DNA of 39,909 nucleotides from Actinomycetes bacterium (lineage in GTDB: Bacteria; Actinomycetota; Actinomycetes; Nanopelagicales; Nanopelagicaceae): positions 1-39,909 of the forward strand of contig JANXZF010000078.1 in assembly GCA_025355665.1 (NCBI GenBank), written 5' to 3'. The position numbers and the translations under genes are program-made. The notes beneath the pieces are model-generated. The model made no database searches and was not told the origin of the DNA. It worked only from the letters and a program-made list of their open reading frames with translations. This document shows positions 1-8,469 of the stretch, in pieces. Numbering within the stretch: the first letter of the stretch is position 1; each line of letters begins with the position of its first letter.

Positions 1-421
1 CGCGATAACCCGCGCAGAGTGCTTGCGAGGTGAGACCGTCCATCGATTGTGCACGCGAAATACGGGGGACCAACTCGAGTGAGAAGGCCGTGACGTTCGC
101 GGCGATTGCTGCGTTAATGCTGTCTTGTTCTTTCGTCGTTGAGAGGAAAGAAATGGTGATGGCGCCCTTTTTGAGAGTTTTCATCTGTGCCGGCGTTAGG
201 GCTGTTACTGAAAGAACGACATCTGCGTCTTTGAGTACATCTCCCTTTACGACGGTGGCTCCGGCTTCTTCGAATGCTTTATCTGAAGCTTGAGCATTGA
301 GACCCGCGCCAGATTCGATACTTACATCGAGGCCGAGACGAGTGAGCTTATTAATGATGTCGGGAACTAGGGCTACACGTTTCTCGCCGTCCCGAATTTC
401 TTTTGGTACTGCAACACGCAT
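1..421 (-). CDS. pntA: NAD(P) transhydrogenase subunit alpha, N-terminal part (cut by window edge)
   Basis: About 140 codons read on the minus strand from ATG at 421 to the window edge, with no stop. The start reads MRVAVPKEIRDGEKRVAL, and near the cut there is ELVPRISRAQSMDGL. The RISRAQS-D-L signature is typical of the alpha subunit of the proton-translocating transhydrogenase, which moves hydride between NADH and NADP+ at the membrane. Alanine dehydrogenase shares the N-terminal fold (VPKEI, RVAL) but not this signature. Only the first part of the NAD-binding domain is present. A TACGGT box at 429-434 lies 7 bases before the ATG, so the mRNA may be leaderless. pntB would be expected beyond the left edge. 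Confidence 0.88.
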   Translation of the reverse strand, partial: MRVAVPKEIRDGEKRVALVPDIINKLTRLGLDVSIESGAGLNAQASDKAFEEAGATVVKGDVLKDADVVLSVTALTPAQMKTLKKGAITISFLSTTKEQDSINAAIAANVTAFSLELVPRISRAQSMDGLTSQALCAGYR

Positions 422-428
422 GGGGATA

Positions 429-434
429 ACCGTA
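429..434 (-). promoter_or_regulatory. -10 box of pntA, leaderless type
   Basis: Minus-strand TACGGT, 7 bases before the pntA ATG. The same hexamer sits 6 bases before the gdh ATG at 19386. No Shine-Dalgarno sequence lies between box and start, so transcription would begin at or next to the start codon. A matching -35 is not obvious. Confidence 0.5.
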
Positions 435-496
435 GTGGTTGGTCAAATAGAAGTCATGTCATTTCGTGTCTCACGGGTCACACACGACGAATTGCT

Positions 497-513
497 AGTG
501 ATTTGTAATCACT
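497..513. promoter_or_regulatory. 17-base perfect inverted repeat, operator-like
   Basis: AGTGATT-TGT-AATCACT, two 7-base arms around 3 bases, between the argF stop (521) and the pntA start (421). There is no T-run on either side, so a terminator is unlikely. The position upstream of pntA suggests a binding site for a dimeric regulator. The regulator is unknown. Confidence 0.35.
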
Positions 514-520
514 TCAGGGG

Positions 521-1462
521 CTATACGGTTCCCTTTATCTCACCCTTTACCAGGTGGTAGAGCAGAGCCTGAATCGTCGTTCGTCTGTGAAGCGCCTCAC
601 GCCAAATCACCGAACGTGGTCCATCGATCACCTCGGCGCTGACTTCTTCGCCGCGGTGCGCAGGCAGACAATGCATAAATATCGAATCACTTGCAGACAT
701 ATTCATGAGCCGAGAGTCGATGGCGAAAGGCGCAAGGGCTTTGGTCTTCTCCGCGCGCTCGGATTCCGGATCGCCCATGGACATCCAGACATCGGTGTAT
801 AAAACGCTTGCATCTTTCGCGGCAGCCTCAGGATCGTGAATAACTTCGATCCTGCCTCCGCTTGTCGATGCGATTTCATTTGCTTGCGCAATGACTTTCG
901 CGTCCGGTGCCCACTTGCCTTCGGGAGTTGCGACGACAACGTGAGCTCCCATGATTGCTCCCATGATCAGCCACGCGTGCGACATGTTGTTTCCATCACC
1001 AAGATAGGCGAACTTCCGTCCGGAAATATCTTCGCCGAAGGTTTCGCGGATCGTCAGCCAGTCGGCCAGAAGCTGAGTCGGATGATCCTCATCGGTAAGT
1101 GCGTTAATGACTGGAATGCTCGCGAAGCGTCCGAGTTCATCGACGTCAGACTGAGCAAAAGTACGGATGATCAACGCGCTCGCAAATTGGCTGATGATTT
1201 TTGCGGTATCTGCAATCGTCTCACCTCGCCCTAATTGCAGGTCATCGCCCCGAATGAAAATGGGCGAGCCACCAAGGTGGGCAATTGCGGTTTCTGATGC
1301 AAGCCGGGTTCGCGTCGAAGGCTTGGTCATGTAAATGGCCACAGTTCGATGTGCCAGCGCCGTGTGAGCTCCCAGCGGATTCTTGGCGAAGTCTGCAGCG
1401 GTCGATAGGAGCAGTTCAACGTCTGCTCGGGACAAGTCTGCTGTGCGAAGAAGGTCCTTCAT
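521..1462 (-). CDS. argF: Ornithine carbamoyltransferase
   Basis: 313 aa, a usual length. It makes citrulline from ornithine and carbamoyl phosphate in cytoplasmic arginine synthesis. Carbamoyl phosphate motif KPSTRTR lies near residue 47. DEDHPTQ stands where most family members have HPCQ. DVWMSMG is the ornithine-specific D-x3-SMG loop, and HCLPAHRGEEV is the OTCase signature. The SMG loop argues against aspartate carbamoyltransferase. ATG at 1462 lies 6 bases after a TAAGAT box with no Shine-Dalgarno, so a leaderless start is likely. No other arg gene is adjacent, so argF appears to be transcribed alone or with pntA downstream. Confidence 0.95.
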   Translation of the reverse strand: MKDLLRTADLSRADVELLLSTAADFAKNPLGAHTALAHRTVAIYMTKPSTRTRLASETAIAHLGGSPIFIRGDDLQLGRGETIADTAKIISQFASALIIRTFAQSDVDELGRFASIPVINALTDEDHPTQLLADWLTIRETFGEDISGRKFAYLGDGNNMSHAWLIMGAIMGAHVVVATPEGKWAPDAKVIAQANEIASTSGGRIEVIHDPEAAAKDASVLYTDVWMSMGDPESERAEKTKALAPFAIDSRLMNMSASDSIFMHCLPAHRGEEVSAEVIDGPRSVIWREALHRRTTIQALLYHLVKGEIKGTV

Positions 1463-1497
1463 TTCTATATCTTACTGGGGCGCGTATTCTTGGCGGT
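1463..1497. promoter_or_regulatory. Divergent leaderless promoters of argF and the DUF3039 gene
   Basis: Only 35 bases separate the two start codons. Minus strand: TAAGAT at 1469-1474, then 6 bases, then the argF ATG. Plus strand: TATTCT at 1485-1490, then 7 bases, then ATG at 1498. Neither side has room for a 5' leader with a ribosome binding site. Each -35 region would lie in or near the opposite gene. Confidence 0.6.
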
Positions 1498-1758
1498 ATG
1501 GGAATCTTTCAACGCTCGTCCGAAGAGGACACAGACCTCCTCACCAAACCAGAACTCAAGGTTGACGATGGCGATCACGATCGATTTGCCCACTACGTTA
1601 AAAAAGGCAAGATTCTCGAATCGGCCATGAGCGGCAAAGCTGTCCGTGCTTTATGCGGAAAGAAATGGGTTCCATCGCGCGACCCTGAGAAGTTTCCCAT
1701 TTGCCCCGTATGCAAGGAGATTTATTCAGGTCTTAAACCTGCCCCCGAAGACAACTAG
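1498..1758 (+). CDS. DUF3039 family protein
   Basis: 86 aa small cytoplasmic protein of the actinobacterial DUF3039 family. The sequence has an acidic N-terminus, then HDRFAHYVKK, a central ALCGKKW and a C-terminal FPICPVCKEIY. The three cysteines (one in ALCGKKW, two in CPVC) and nearby histidines could bind one zinc. The function is not known. ATG at 1498 is chosen because a TATTCT box ends 8 bases before it and the upstream reading frame overlaps argF. It is divergent from argF. Confidence 0.82.
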   Translation: MGIFQRSSEEDTDLLTKPELKVDDGDHDRFAHYVKKGKILESAMSGKAVRALCGKKWVPSRDPEKFPICPVCKEIYSGLKPAPEDN

Positions 1759-1846
1759 CCAAACTTTGAGAATCTTGCGCGAATTGGACTTCAAAGCAGC
1801 ATCCATTAACTGATATCTCGATCTCAACCGATACCCTAAAAACCCT

Positions 1847-3610
1847 ATGCACTCCAGAGCGCTTCCTCGTCGTTTTATGGCTGTTTCGGCTGCCCTTTTG
1901 ATTGCCCTGGCGACTCTGTCCATACCCTCACAGAGTTCGGCTCAGTCACCACCTCGAAAGATATTGACGGGTTGGATTCCCTACTACGCCATGAAAACGG
2001 CTCTGCCATCTGCGGTTGCTAACGGAGACCTCATCAAAGAGGTGATGCCATTTTGGTACACGCTCAAAGGCGCAACCAAGATCACCGACCTTTACACCCC
2101 CTCGAATCCAAATGTTCCCATGTCGACTCCGCTTACCACTATGAGGGATTCAGGATTCCAAATCATCCCGACCATCACAGATGGAACAGGAAACTTGGTC
2201 TTGGCAAAACTTCTCGCCGCTCCTGCGACGCGTACTCAGGTCGTCGCGACGATTACCAACTTGGTGATGGCGAATAACTTCGATGGAATCGATCTGGATT
2301 TTGAAGGCTTCGCCTTCTCCGACGGAACTGCATCCTGGCCTGCAACACAAGTGGCTTGGGACGCGTTCATTCTTGAACTGAGCACCTCGTTGCATAACTT
2401 GGGCAAGCTGCTTTCCGTTACAACCCCCGTACTTTTTGATCCCGGAACGGGAAAGAAGGGATATTACGTTTACGACTGGGCCACAATCGCGCCGTTAATC
2501 GACCGCCTTCGTATCATGACTTACGACTATTCGACTAGTTCGCCGGGTCCTATCGGTCCAATTACTTGGGCAGAGCAAGCAGTTTCATACGCTGTCTCGG
2601 TTGTTCCCGCGTCCAAGGTTTATGTGGGAGTACCGGGTTACGGAAGAGATTGGGTTACCAAAGTAAGCGGAGTTTGTCCAAGCTCGGTCGCCAATGTCAT
2701 TTACCCGGGTGCCAACGCTGCTGTATTCGTAATGCATGATGCCGCTAATCTCGCGGCGAGCTACGCAGCGACTCCGACATACAACAACTCATTTGCAGAA
2801 GCCACTTTCTCGTACCAAAAGGTTTATTCAGGTCCGGCAAGTTCAGGACTCCAGACTGCATGCACGGCATCGCGAACTGCTTGGTATGAGAACGCGCAAA
2901 GCTATGCAGCACGAGCCCAACTCGTTGCCAAATATCGACTCGGCGGAATTGCCGCCTGGACTTTCGGAATGGAAGATCCATCCGCAACCGATGCTGTTCG
3001 ACAAGTCGCGCAGGCAATTGCTCCTGATCAAATTGTCAGCACGTTTAGCGCCGACCACAGCGCCGTTGCTTACGGAGTTCCCGTAAATCTCACTGGCTTG
3101 TTCCTCCTCCCGGATAAAACGCCAATCGCTGGCCTGGCTGTTCGCCTGGAGTTGAAGGAATCGGGAGATGTGACGTGGCGAGACATCCTCGACGCGACGA
3201 CTGGGCCAGATGGATTGGTATCGACGAGCCTTGTTGTAGGCAAGGATGCCGCGCTGCGTTTCTCATCGGATGCAACGTGGGAACGCCTTGCTTCACAGAC
3301 GGCCGAGACCAATCTCGTTGTCGGACGTCTCTTGAGTGTGACACCTCCGGCTTCGGCTATGGCGGGGAAGCTATTTACCGTCAGCGGTGCTATCCAACCC
3401 CATGAAGCTGGCGTATCGGTTTCTCTCGAGACCAACATTTCTGGCAAGTGGAAAAGTGGCGGCACATCGGTTTCTACTGACGCATCTGGTCAATTTACTT
3501 TGACAACGACGGCGAGTACACGAGGAATCGTCAATTATCGCGTGAGCGTTTCGGGAAATAACAATTTGCAAGGCGCCCAGAGCCCTATATTTGCCGTGGT
3601 AATTTACTAA
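1847..3610 (+). CDS. Secreted glycoside hydrolase family 18 protein with C-terminal Ig-like region
   Basis: 587 aa. A signal peptide covers about residues 1-33 (basic start, hydrophobic [12 protein letters not shown] cleavage region). The GH18 barrel spans about 37-390: the catalytic motif DGIDLDFE ends with the proton donor E153, followed by RLRIMTYDY and [10 protein letters not shown]. The barrel resembles the YaaH/chitinase-like branch, so the substrate could be chitin or peptidoglycan. Residues from about 400 to the end look like one or two beta-sandwich domains, probably for wall or substrate contact. ATG 1847 follows a TACCCT box by 9 bases. No sortase signal or transmembrane anchor is visible at the end. 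Confidence 0.87.
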   Translation: MHSRALPRRFMAVSAALLIALATLSIPSQSSAQSPPRKILTGWIPYYAMKTALPSAVANGDLIKEVMPFWYTLKGATKITDLYTPSNPNVPMSTPLTTMRDSGFQIIPTITDGTGNLVLAKLLAAPATRTQVVATITNLVMANNFDGIDLDFEGFAFSDGTASWPATQVAWDAFILELSTSLHNLGKLLSVTTPVLFDPGTGKKGYYVYDWATIAPLIDRLRIMTYDYSTSSPGPIGPITWAEQAVSYAVSVVPASKVYVGVPGYGRDWVTKVSGVCPSSVANVIYPGANAAVFVMHDAANLAASYAATPTYNNSFAEATFSYQKVYSGPASSGLQTACTASRTAWYENAQSYAARAQLVAKYRLGGIAAWTFGMEDPSATDAVRQVAQAIAPDQIVSTFSADHSAVAYGVPVNLTGLFLLPDKTPIAGLAVRLELKESGDVTWRDILDATTGPDGLVSTSLVVGKDAALRFSSDATWERLASQTAETNLVVGRLLSVTPPASAMAGKLFTVSGAIQPHEAGVSVSLETNISGKWKSGGTSVSTDASGQFTLTTTASTRGIVNYRVSVSGNNNLQGAQSPIFAVVIY

Positions 3611-3650
3611 CACGCAAACACAATTTTTCATTCGGATGTCGAGGGGCAAG

Positions 3651-3941
3651 ATGGCGCAGGTTGAGGGCGAAGTCGAAGAACTCACCAATCCCTTGTTCTT
3701 CGTTGATCGCCCGTGGGTGACGGTGGTCTGGGACGATCCGGTAAACCTCATGAGTTACGTGACGTATGTATTCATGTCGCTATTTAATTATTCGAAAGAG
3801 CGCGCCACAGAGTTGATGCTCTTGGTTCACAACGAGGGGCGTGCGGTCGTTTCGAGCGGACGGCGGGAAGAGATGGAAAGAGATGTCGCCCGCCTTCATG
3901 AATTCGGACTCTGGGCGACGCTGGCGCGTGATGACCAGTAA
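3651..3941 (+). CDS. clpS: ATP-dependent Clp protease adaptor ClpS
   Basis: 96 aa. ClpS delivers N-degron substrates to the ClpAP/ClpCP protease. Visible signatures are [17 protein letters not shown] (the D-x-x-N-x-M-x-Y-V pocket that holds the N-terminal residue) and [10 protein letters not shown] with its conserved histidine. ATG 3651 is chosen over the in-frame ATG at 3636 because GAGGGG at 3641-3646 is a well placed ribosome binding site. It overlaps the DUF2017 gene by 11 bases, so the two are probably translationally coupled. This is the first gene of the conserved actinobacterial cluster leading to cysO and murI. Confidence 0.93.
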   Translation: MAQVEGEVEELTNPLFFVDRPWVTVVWDDPVNLMSYVTYVFMSLFNYSKERATELMLLVHNEGRAVVSSGRREEMERDVARLHEFGLWATLARDDQ

Positions 3942-4512
3942 TTCTCAACCCATGGGTTTTAGTAAATCCGGAAAAGACTCCTTCATTCTCGATGTATCCG
4001 CGAATGAGCGCGAAGTCCTAATAAATCTTTCAGGTCAGGTTATTGAAATCCTGGCCGAGCGAGTCGACGCTGCGACCACTGACCCACTAGCTGAATTGAT
4101 CGGAATTACAGGCCATGATTCTCCACCTGATGATGAAGTGCTGATGCGTCTTCTTCCAAATGCGTATGCCGATCCTGTCGATGCTTCAGAATTTCGTCGC
4201 TACACAGAATCAGATTTGCGTGGGAAGAAGAGGACGCACGCCATGTTGATGCGTTCACAACTCATGGAGTTAGAAGACGAGAAACTCTTGATAGATTCCC
4301 ATGATGCCATGGCTTGGCTTGGCGCCATGAACGACATTCGATTGGCATTAGGGGTCCGACTTGACGTCGATGAGAACTCTCATGAAAAATTAGAATTACT
4401 ATCTCCCGATGATCCGATGCACGCAGTGTTTGCCGTCTATTCGTGGTTGGGTTGGTTGCAGGAAAGTTTGGTCTTAGCGCTGATGCAGGATTTGGACGTG
4501 CGAGAGCCGTGA
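3931..4512 (+). CDS. DUF2017 family protein
   Basis: 193 aa soluble protein, mostly helical, matching the DUF2017 family that stands between clpS and the JAMM protease in many Actinobacteria. The N-terminus has [20 protein letters not shown], the middle [13 protein letters not shown], and the C-terminus [18 protein letters not shown]. No catalytic motif is visible and the function is not established. The position suggests a link to ClpS-dependent proteolysis or to CysO maturation. Start choice: ATG 3931 inside the clpS end; ATG 3952 is an alternative. It ends in a GTGA overlap with the next gene. Confidence 0.82.
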   Translation: MTSNSQPMGFSKSGKDSFILDVSANEREVLINLSGQVIEILAERVDAATTDPLAELIGITGHDSPPDDEVLMRLLPNAYADPVDASEFRRYTESDLRGKKRTHAMLMRSQLMELEDEKLLIDSHDAMAWLGAMNDIRLALGVRLDVDENSHEKLELLSPDDPMHAVFAVYSWLGWLQESLVLALMQDLDVREP

Positions 4513-4925
4513 GCCTTGAGATATCTCGTGAATTTGTGGATGCGATATTGGCGCAATCTCGGGCGGAATATCCTGAAGAATGTTGCGGGGTGATTTTAGG
4601 CCCCATCGGATCTGGCAAACCTGTGCGGATGAAGCCGATGATCAACTCTGCACATTCGCCGACTTTCTACGAATTCGACCCCAAGGATCTGTTGGCCCTG
4701 TACCGCGAAGTGGATGAAATGGATGAGGAAATCGTCGTCATCTACCATTCTCATACAGATACCGAGGCCCACCCTTCTCGCACCGATATTGCATACGCGG
4801 GGGAGCCTGGAGCCCACTACGTGCTCGTTTCCACCCGCGAGGAAATCGCCCCCCAGACTGAATTTCGGTCCTTTCGGATCGTCAATGGAGTGGTCACTGA
4901 GGAAATAGTGGTGATCGCGGGTTAA
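4509..4925 (+). CDS. mec: JAMM/Mov34 (M67) metalloprotease, Mec-like CysO-cleaving enzyme
   Basis: 138 aa. It shows the complete JAMM zinc signature: a glutamate in EECCGVILG (about residue 23), HSH at 80-82, and S90/D93 in HPSRTD. In Mycobacterium tuberculosis the homolog Mec (Rv1334) cuts cysteine from the CysO-cysteine adduct. The neighbouring cysO supports the same role here. GTG 4509 is chosen because it overlaps the DUF2017 stop (GTGA), the usual coupled layout; the longer frame would run deep into DUF2017. The following gap to cysO is 68 bases and may contain a separate promoter. Confidence 0.88.
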   Translation: MSLEISREFVDAILAQSRAEYPEECCGVILGPIGSGKPVRMKPMINSAHSPTFYEFDPKDLLALYREVDEMDEEIVVIYHSHTDTEAHPSRTDIAYAGEPGAHYVLVSTREEIAPQTEFRSFRIVNGVVTEEIVVIAG

Positions 4926-4993
4926 ACGTTGGAGGCTAATTACCTAGAAAGGCCCGATTACCGATTACCGGCGAATCTGACAATAATTACGCC

Positions 4994-5266
4994 ATGTCAA
5001 TCGAGGTACGGATCCCCACGATCTTGCGCCCCTTCACCAAAGACCAAAAAATTGTCTCCGCAACTGGTTCAACGCTAGCCGAGGCGATTGCCAACCTCGA
5101 CGAGCAGTATCCAGGGATCGGTGAGCGCTTATTGGAAAATGGCGCGCTACGCCGCTTCATCAATGTCTACGTCAATGACGAAGATGTTCGTTTCTCTGGC
5201 GCGCTTCTGACCGCCTTGAAATCCGGAGACTCGATAACGATTCTTCCCGCAGTCGCCGGTGGCTGA
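4994..5266 (+). CDS. cysO: CysO-like sulfur carrier protein (ubiquitin-like, MoaD/ThiS fold)
   Basis: 90 aa ending in the diglycine of AVAGG, the site that becomes a thiocarboxylate. It resembles mycobacterial CysO closely: IPTILRPFT near the start, then [15 protein letters not shown] and [12 protein letters not shown]. In M. tuberculosis CysO-thiocarboxylate donates sulfur to CysM-bound O-phosphoserine, and Mec then releases cysteine. Here mec is just upstream, but cysM is absent and murI follows directly. No activating enzyme (MoeZ/ThiF-like) is seen in the window. ATG 4994 is preceded by AATAAT at 4982-4987 with 6 bases between, a near match to the leaderless layout. Confidence 0.92.
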   Translation: MSIEVRIPTILRPFTKDQKIVSATGSTLAEAIANLDEQYPGIGERLLENGALRRFINVYVNDEDVRFSGALLTALKSGDSITILPAVAGG

Positions 5267-5279
5267 TTCTTGACAAAGG

Positions 5280-5285
5280 TAGGCT
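5280..5285 (+). promoter_or_regulatory. -10 box of murI, leaderless type
   Basis: TAGGCT, then 7 bases, then the murI GTG at 5293. The cysO-murI gap is only 26 bases and has no good Shine-Dalgarno sequence. TTGACA at 5271-5276 is too close (3 bases) to act as the partner -35. Confidence 0.45.
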
Positions 5286-5292
5286 ACAAACC

Positions 5293-6093
5293 GTGATTGA
5301 TGCCCCGATAGGAATATTTGATTCAGGGGTAGGGGGATTGACCGTTGCTCGGGCAATTTTGGATCAACTTCCTCGTGAGCCGACAATCTATCTAGGCGAT
5401 ACCGCACGCGGGCCTTATGGGCCAAGATCCCTTGCCGAAGTCCGCACCTTTGCACTTGAGTCCCTTGATTTCCTCGTTGACCAAGGCGTGAAAGCAATTG
5501 TGATTGCATGCAACACAGCGAGTGCGGCGATGCTGCGAGATGCACGAGAGCGATATTCGGTGCCAGTAGTTGAAGTAATTCAGCCGGCAGTGCGCCGAGC
5601 AGTCGCGGCAACTCGCAGCGGTCGTATCGGTGTCATTGGAACTCGAGCCACGATTGATTCGAAAGCGTACTTAGATGCTTTTGCCGCAGCGCCGCAGTTG
5701 AAGATCACCTCCGTGGCCTGCCCGCTCTTTGTCGAATTTGTTGAACGCGGAGAAACATCAGGCCCGGAAATCACCGAGATCGCTCGTGAGTATTTGGCCC
5801 CAATAATGGCCGCCGAAGTAGACACACTGGTACTTGGATGCACTCACTATCCGCTCCTCACCGGAGTTATTTCCTACGTTATGGGAAATGAAGTTTCGCT
5901 CGTATCTAGTGCAGAAGAAACGGCTAAGGACCTATACCGTGTGCTCGTTGAGAATTCTCTGCTTCGCAGCTCGCACGACGAACTGCCCACACATCGTTTT
6001 CTTGCAACTGGGGATGCCCAATCTTTCGAGAGCCTTGCAAGGCGCTTTCTCGGTCCTGAAGTGGGACAAGTGGAACATCAGGAATTGGCCTAG
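5293..6093 (+). CDS. murI: Glutamate racemase
   Basis: 266 aa, normal length. It makes D-glutamate for peptidoglycan. The start [15 protein letters not shown] is the classic N-terminal signature, and the two catalytic cysteines lie in IACNTASA (C73) and LGCTHYPLL (C183). GTG 5293 gives the expected N-terminus. In mycobacteria a rhomboid gene stands just upstream of murI and a metallo-beta-lactamase-fold gene between murI and rph. Both are missing here, although a rhomboid gene lies at 35977-37005. rph follows after 11 bases, so murI-rph are one operon. Confidence 0.96.
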   Translation: MIDAPIGIFDSGVGGLTVARAILDQLPREPTIYLGDTARGPYGPRSLAEVRTFALESLDFLVDQGVKAIVIACNTASAAMLRDARERYSVPVVEVIQPAVRRAVAATRSGRIGVIGTRATIDSKAYLDAFAAAPQLKITSVACPLFVEFVERGETSGPEITEIAREYLAPIMAAEVDTLVLGCTHYPLLTGVISYVMGNEVSLVSSAEETAKDLYRVLVENSLLRSSHDELPTHRFLATGDAQSFESLARRFLGPEVGQVEHQELA

Positions 6094-6104
6094 GAGAGGA
6101 AGAA

Positions 6105-6830
6105 ATGGCACGAATAGATGGACGAGACAACGCCGACCTTCGTGAAATCAAATTCACGCGCAATTGGCTAGACCACGCAGAAGGTTCGGTACTTGTGGAA
6201 TTTGGAAAGACGCGAGTGCTTTGCGTGGCCTCCTTCACGCCCGGTGTTCCACGGTGGTTGAAAGACAGCGGAAAGGGATGGGTGACATCTGAATACGCAA
6301 TGTTGCCCCGCGCAACCCATACTCGGTCTGATCGCGAAAGCGTAAAAGGAAAACTTGGCGGCCGAACTCAAGAAATCTCCCGGCTTGTTGGCCGTTCGCT
6401 TCGATCGATTGTAAACATGAAGGAACTCGGCGAGAACACGATTGTGATCGACTGCGATGTACTTCAGGCCGACGGTGGAACTCGAACTGCCGCGATCACT
6501 GGCGCCTATGTAGCGTTGGTAGATGCAATCGCATGGGCAAAAGAGAAGGGCTTCATCTCTGCCAAATCCAACCCGCTTTCTGATTCAGTAGCGGCAATCA
6601 GCGTAGGCATCATCGATGGTGTTCCGATGCTGGATCTTTGCTACGAAGAAGATGTTCGCGCTGAGACTGACATGAATGTTGTATGCAGCGGGGACGGACG
6701 TTTCATCGAAGTCCAAGGAACTGCCGAGGGCCAACCTTTTGACCGTGTTTTGCTAGACGGGTTGCTCGACCTCGCCGTCGCAGGGTGCATGCAGTTAGCC
6801 TCTTTGCAAGCCAGCGTTCTTGCAAAATAA
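6105..6830 (+). CDS. rph: Ribonuclease PH
   Basis: 241 aa, full length. It is a phosphorolytic 3'-5' exoribonuclease that trims tRNA 3' ends. The N-terminus has [15 protein letters not shown] and ARG-type [10 protein letters not shown]. The core carries [20 protein letters not shown], the typical phosphate/RNA-binding block of the RNase PH fold, and the C-terminus has [16 protein letters not shown] 6105 follows a purine-rich ribosome binding site, GGAGAGGAAG. It lies between murI and rdgB, as in other Actinobacteria. Confidence 0.96.
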   Translation: MARIDGRDNADLREIKFTRNWLDHAEGSVLVEFGKTRVLCVASFTPGVPRWLKDSGKGWVTSEYAMLPRATHTRSDRESVKGKLGGRTQEISRLVGRSLRSIVNMKELGENTIVIDCDVLQADGGTRTAAITGAYVALVDAIAWAKEKGFISAKSNPLSDSVAAISVGIIDGVPMLDLCYEEDVRAETDMNVVCSGDGRFIEVQGTAEGQPFDRVLLDGLLDLAVAGCMQLASLQASVLAK

Positions 6831-6863
6831 CTATAGTTTTTAGTAGAAAGGCGGTGAGTTGAC

Positions 6864-7475
6864 GTGAAACTTGTTCTGGCTACTCGAAACCATGGAAAAA
6901 TCGCCGAATTTAGACGCATTTTAGAGGAGTTGCACCCGCGATCAATTGAGCTTGTGGGACTTGAGCACTTCCCGAACCTCCAAGATGTCGAAGAAACGGG
7001 AGAGACGTTTTTCGAGAATGCACTTTTGAAGGCTCGGACAGTGTGCCAAGAAACCGGCCTTCCCACGATCGCCGATGACAGCGGGCTATGTATCGACGCT
7101 TTGGGTGGCGCCCCAGGTGTCTTTTCGGCAAGATGGTCAGGCTTTCATGGAAATGATCAGGCCAATATCGACAAAGTTCTGGCGCAGTTAGAGGCAGTTT
7201 CAGGCGATGAGCGCGGGGCCCACTTCACCTGTGTCACCGCCTTTGTCATGCCCGACGAACGAGAGGCTAGCGCCGAAGGGATTTTGTCGGGCAAGATATT
7301 GCGACAACCAATCGGTAACAATGGGTTCGGCTATGACCCTATCTTCCTGCCGGATGGCAGCGAATTGAGCCTTGCCCAATTGGATGCTTCGCTGAAGGAT
7401 TTGATAAGCCACAGAGGACAATCACTTCGAGTAATTGCGCCACGGGTAGCGGTATTGCTTGGAGCCCTGGGGTAA
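6864..7475 (+). CDS. rdgB: XTP/dITP pyrophosphatase (house-cleaning nucleotidase)
   Basis: 203 aa, family length. It hydrolyses non-canonical purine nucleoside triphosphates to monophosphates and keeps them out of DNA and RNA. Motifs seen: LATRNHGKIAEF at the start, ADDSGLCIDALGG, SARWSG, GNNGFGYDPIF and SHRGQS near the end. GTG 6864 gives the canonical N-terminus; AAAGGCGG lies upstream as a possible ribosome binding site with a long spacer. A TATAGT at 6832-6837 in the rph-rdgB gap could be an extra -10 box. Confidence 0.95.
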   Translation: MKLVLATRNHGKIAEFRRILEELHPRSIELVGLEHFPNLQDVEETGETFFENALLKARTVCQETGLPTIADDSGLCIDALGGAPGVFSARWSGFHGNDQANIDKVLAQLEAVSGDERGAHFTCVTAFVMPDEREASAEGILSGKILRQPIGNNGFGYDPIFLPDGSELSLAQLDASLKDLISHRGQSLRVIAPRVAVLLGALG

Positions 7476-7500
7476 CCTTCTCCCATAAGTGTGCGTTCCC

Positions 7501-7506
7501 TATAGT
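7501..7506 (+). promoter_or_regulatory. -10 box (TATAGT) of the H1-like gene
   Basis: TATAGT in the 56-base gap after rdgB, about 25 bases before the GTG start at 7532, with AAGGAG at 7521-7526 between them. Unlike many neighbours this gene therefore has a short leader and a strong ribosome binding site, which fits high expression. The -35 region is poor. Confidence 0.45.
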
Positions 7507-7531
7507 GCGTACTGCTACCCAAGGAGTGACT

Positions 7532-8416
7532 GTGGCTGTAAAGAAAGCAACCGCTAAGAAGTCAGTGGCCAAGAAAGTTTCAGTTAAGAAAGCCGCACCG
7601 AAGCGCGCAATGTCTAAGGCAACTACAGTCAAAAAAGTAGCCAAGAAGTCCACCGTCAAGAAGAGCGTGGCCAAGAAAGCAACCACCAAACCTCTAAAGA
7701 AATCGCCATCGAAGAAAGCCGCGGCAAAGGCAACTACACGCAAGAAGGCCACTACTAAAAAGGCCGCAACGAAAAAGAGTGTGGCCAAGAAATCTACCGA
7801 GACAATTGTTATTCCTGAAGCTCCCATTCTTGCCTCACGCAACGCCCGCGTAGAGATCGTTTCCACGCCTATGGCCGCGGCCCCCGCACCGATTCTGACC
7901 CCGACAGTTCCGGCATCCGTTCCGAACGCACAATCACAGAAGCCAGGCGCGTCCAACCGAGTGATATTCGCAGTTGTCGTCGGTATTATCTTGCTCGGAT
8001 TGATTGTTTGGGCCAAGGGTCATAATTCGAATTCGGCAAGCAAGGCAACAACAACACCGACTGCCACATCAACTCCAACGCCGAGTGTGACGCCCACACC
8101 TACTCCTTCCGACACGACTGAGACATTGACTGCGCACGAAGCCCCCCAAGGAGTAGTTGCTCATTACACCTCAACCGGCGCGACGGTTTTCTGGAAAGCA
8201 CCTACCGCCCTTCAGGGACTTTCTGGTTACAACGTAGAAATTTCTGTTAGCAACGGACCGTGGAAATTAATTTCGACTGTTCCTGCAACTCAACTTTCTT
8301 TGGATGTAACAAAGGAAAATGGGAACGGCTGGACCTCGTTTAAGGTCTCCAGCGTGTACACCGATTCAGAAACCATCGCCGCAAAGGCTTTCGGGCTACC
8401 GGGTACTTATTCCTAA
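7532..8416 (+). CDS. Histone H1-like basic protein with one transmembrane helix and an FN3-like C-terminal domain
   Basis: 294 aa. Residues 1-89 are almost only K, A, T, S and V in AKK/KKS repeats, as in the tails of actinobacterial HU and eukaryotic H1. Residues 90-143 form a P/A-rich linker, 144-161 a hydrophobic helix (VIFAVVVGIILLGLIVWA), 165-195 a T/P spacer, and about 200-294 a beta-rich segment resembling fibronectin type III (GVVAHYTSTGATVFWKAP, SGYNVEIS). The positive-inside rule puts the basic tail in the cytoplasm and the FN3-like domain outside. A nucleoid-to-envelope tether is an inference. GTG 7532 is chosen because AAGGAG lies 5 bases upstream; the longer frame from 7505 has no ribosome binding site. 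Confidence 0.8.
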   Translation: MAVKKATAKKSVAKKVSVKKAAPKRAMSKATTVKKVAKKSTVKKSVAKKATTKPLKKSPSKKAAAKATTRKKATTKKAATKKSVAKKSTETIVIPEAPILASRNARVEIVSTPMAAAPAPILTPTVPASVPNAQSQKPGASNRVIFAVVVGIILLGLIVWAKGHNSNSASKATTTPTATSTPTPSVTPTPTPSDTTETLTAHEAPQGVVAHYTSTGATVFWKAPTALQGLSGYNVEISVSNGPWKLISTVPATQLSLDVTKENGNGWTSFKVSSVYTDSETIAAKAFGLPGTYS

Positions 8417-8433
8417 ACTAGATCGCAAGTTAT

Positions 8434-8469
8434 AACCCTCGCATAGAAATATGCGAGGGTTATTTTATT
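8434..8469. terminator. Rho-independent terminator between convergent genes
   Basis: Perfect 12-base stem (8434-8445 with 8450-8461), GAAA tetraloop, then ATTTTATT on the plus strand. It ends the H1-like gene. Its right arm overlaps the stop codon of the convergent acyltransferase gene, so it may work in both directions, though the minus-strand T-run is weak. Confidence 0.88.

Noticed and set aside
1-421. Alanine dehydrogenase
   Set aside because: The N-terminal fold is shared, but RISRAQS-x-D-x-L near the cut is the transhydrogenase alpha signature.
5271-5285. Classic -35/-10 promoter for murI from TTGACA
   Set aside because: TTGACA and TAGGCT are only 3 bases apart, so they cannot be a sigma-70 pair; the TAGGCT box alone fits the leaderless pattern.
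7559-7798. Tandem DNA repeat or low-complexity array
   Set aside because: The repetition is at protein level (AKK/KKS motifs); the DNA units vary and the frame is open with a start and ribosome binding site.
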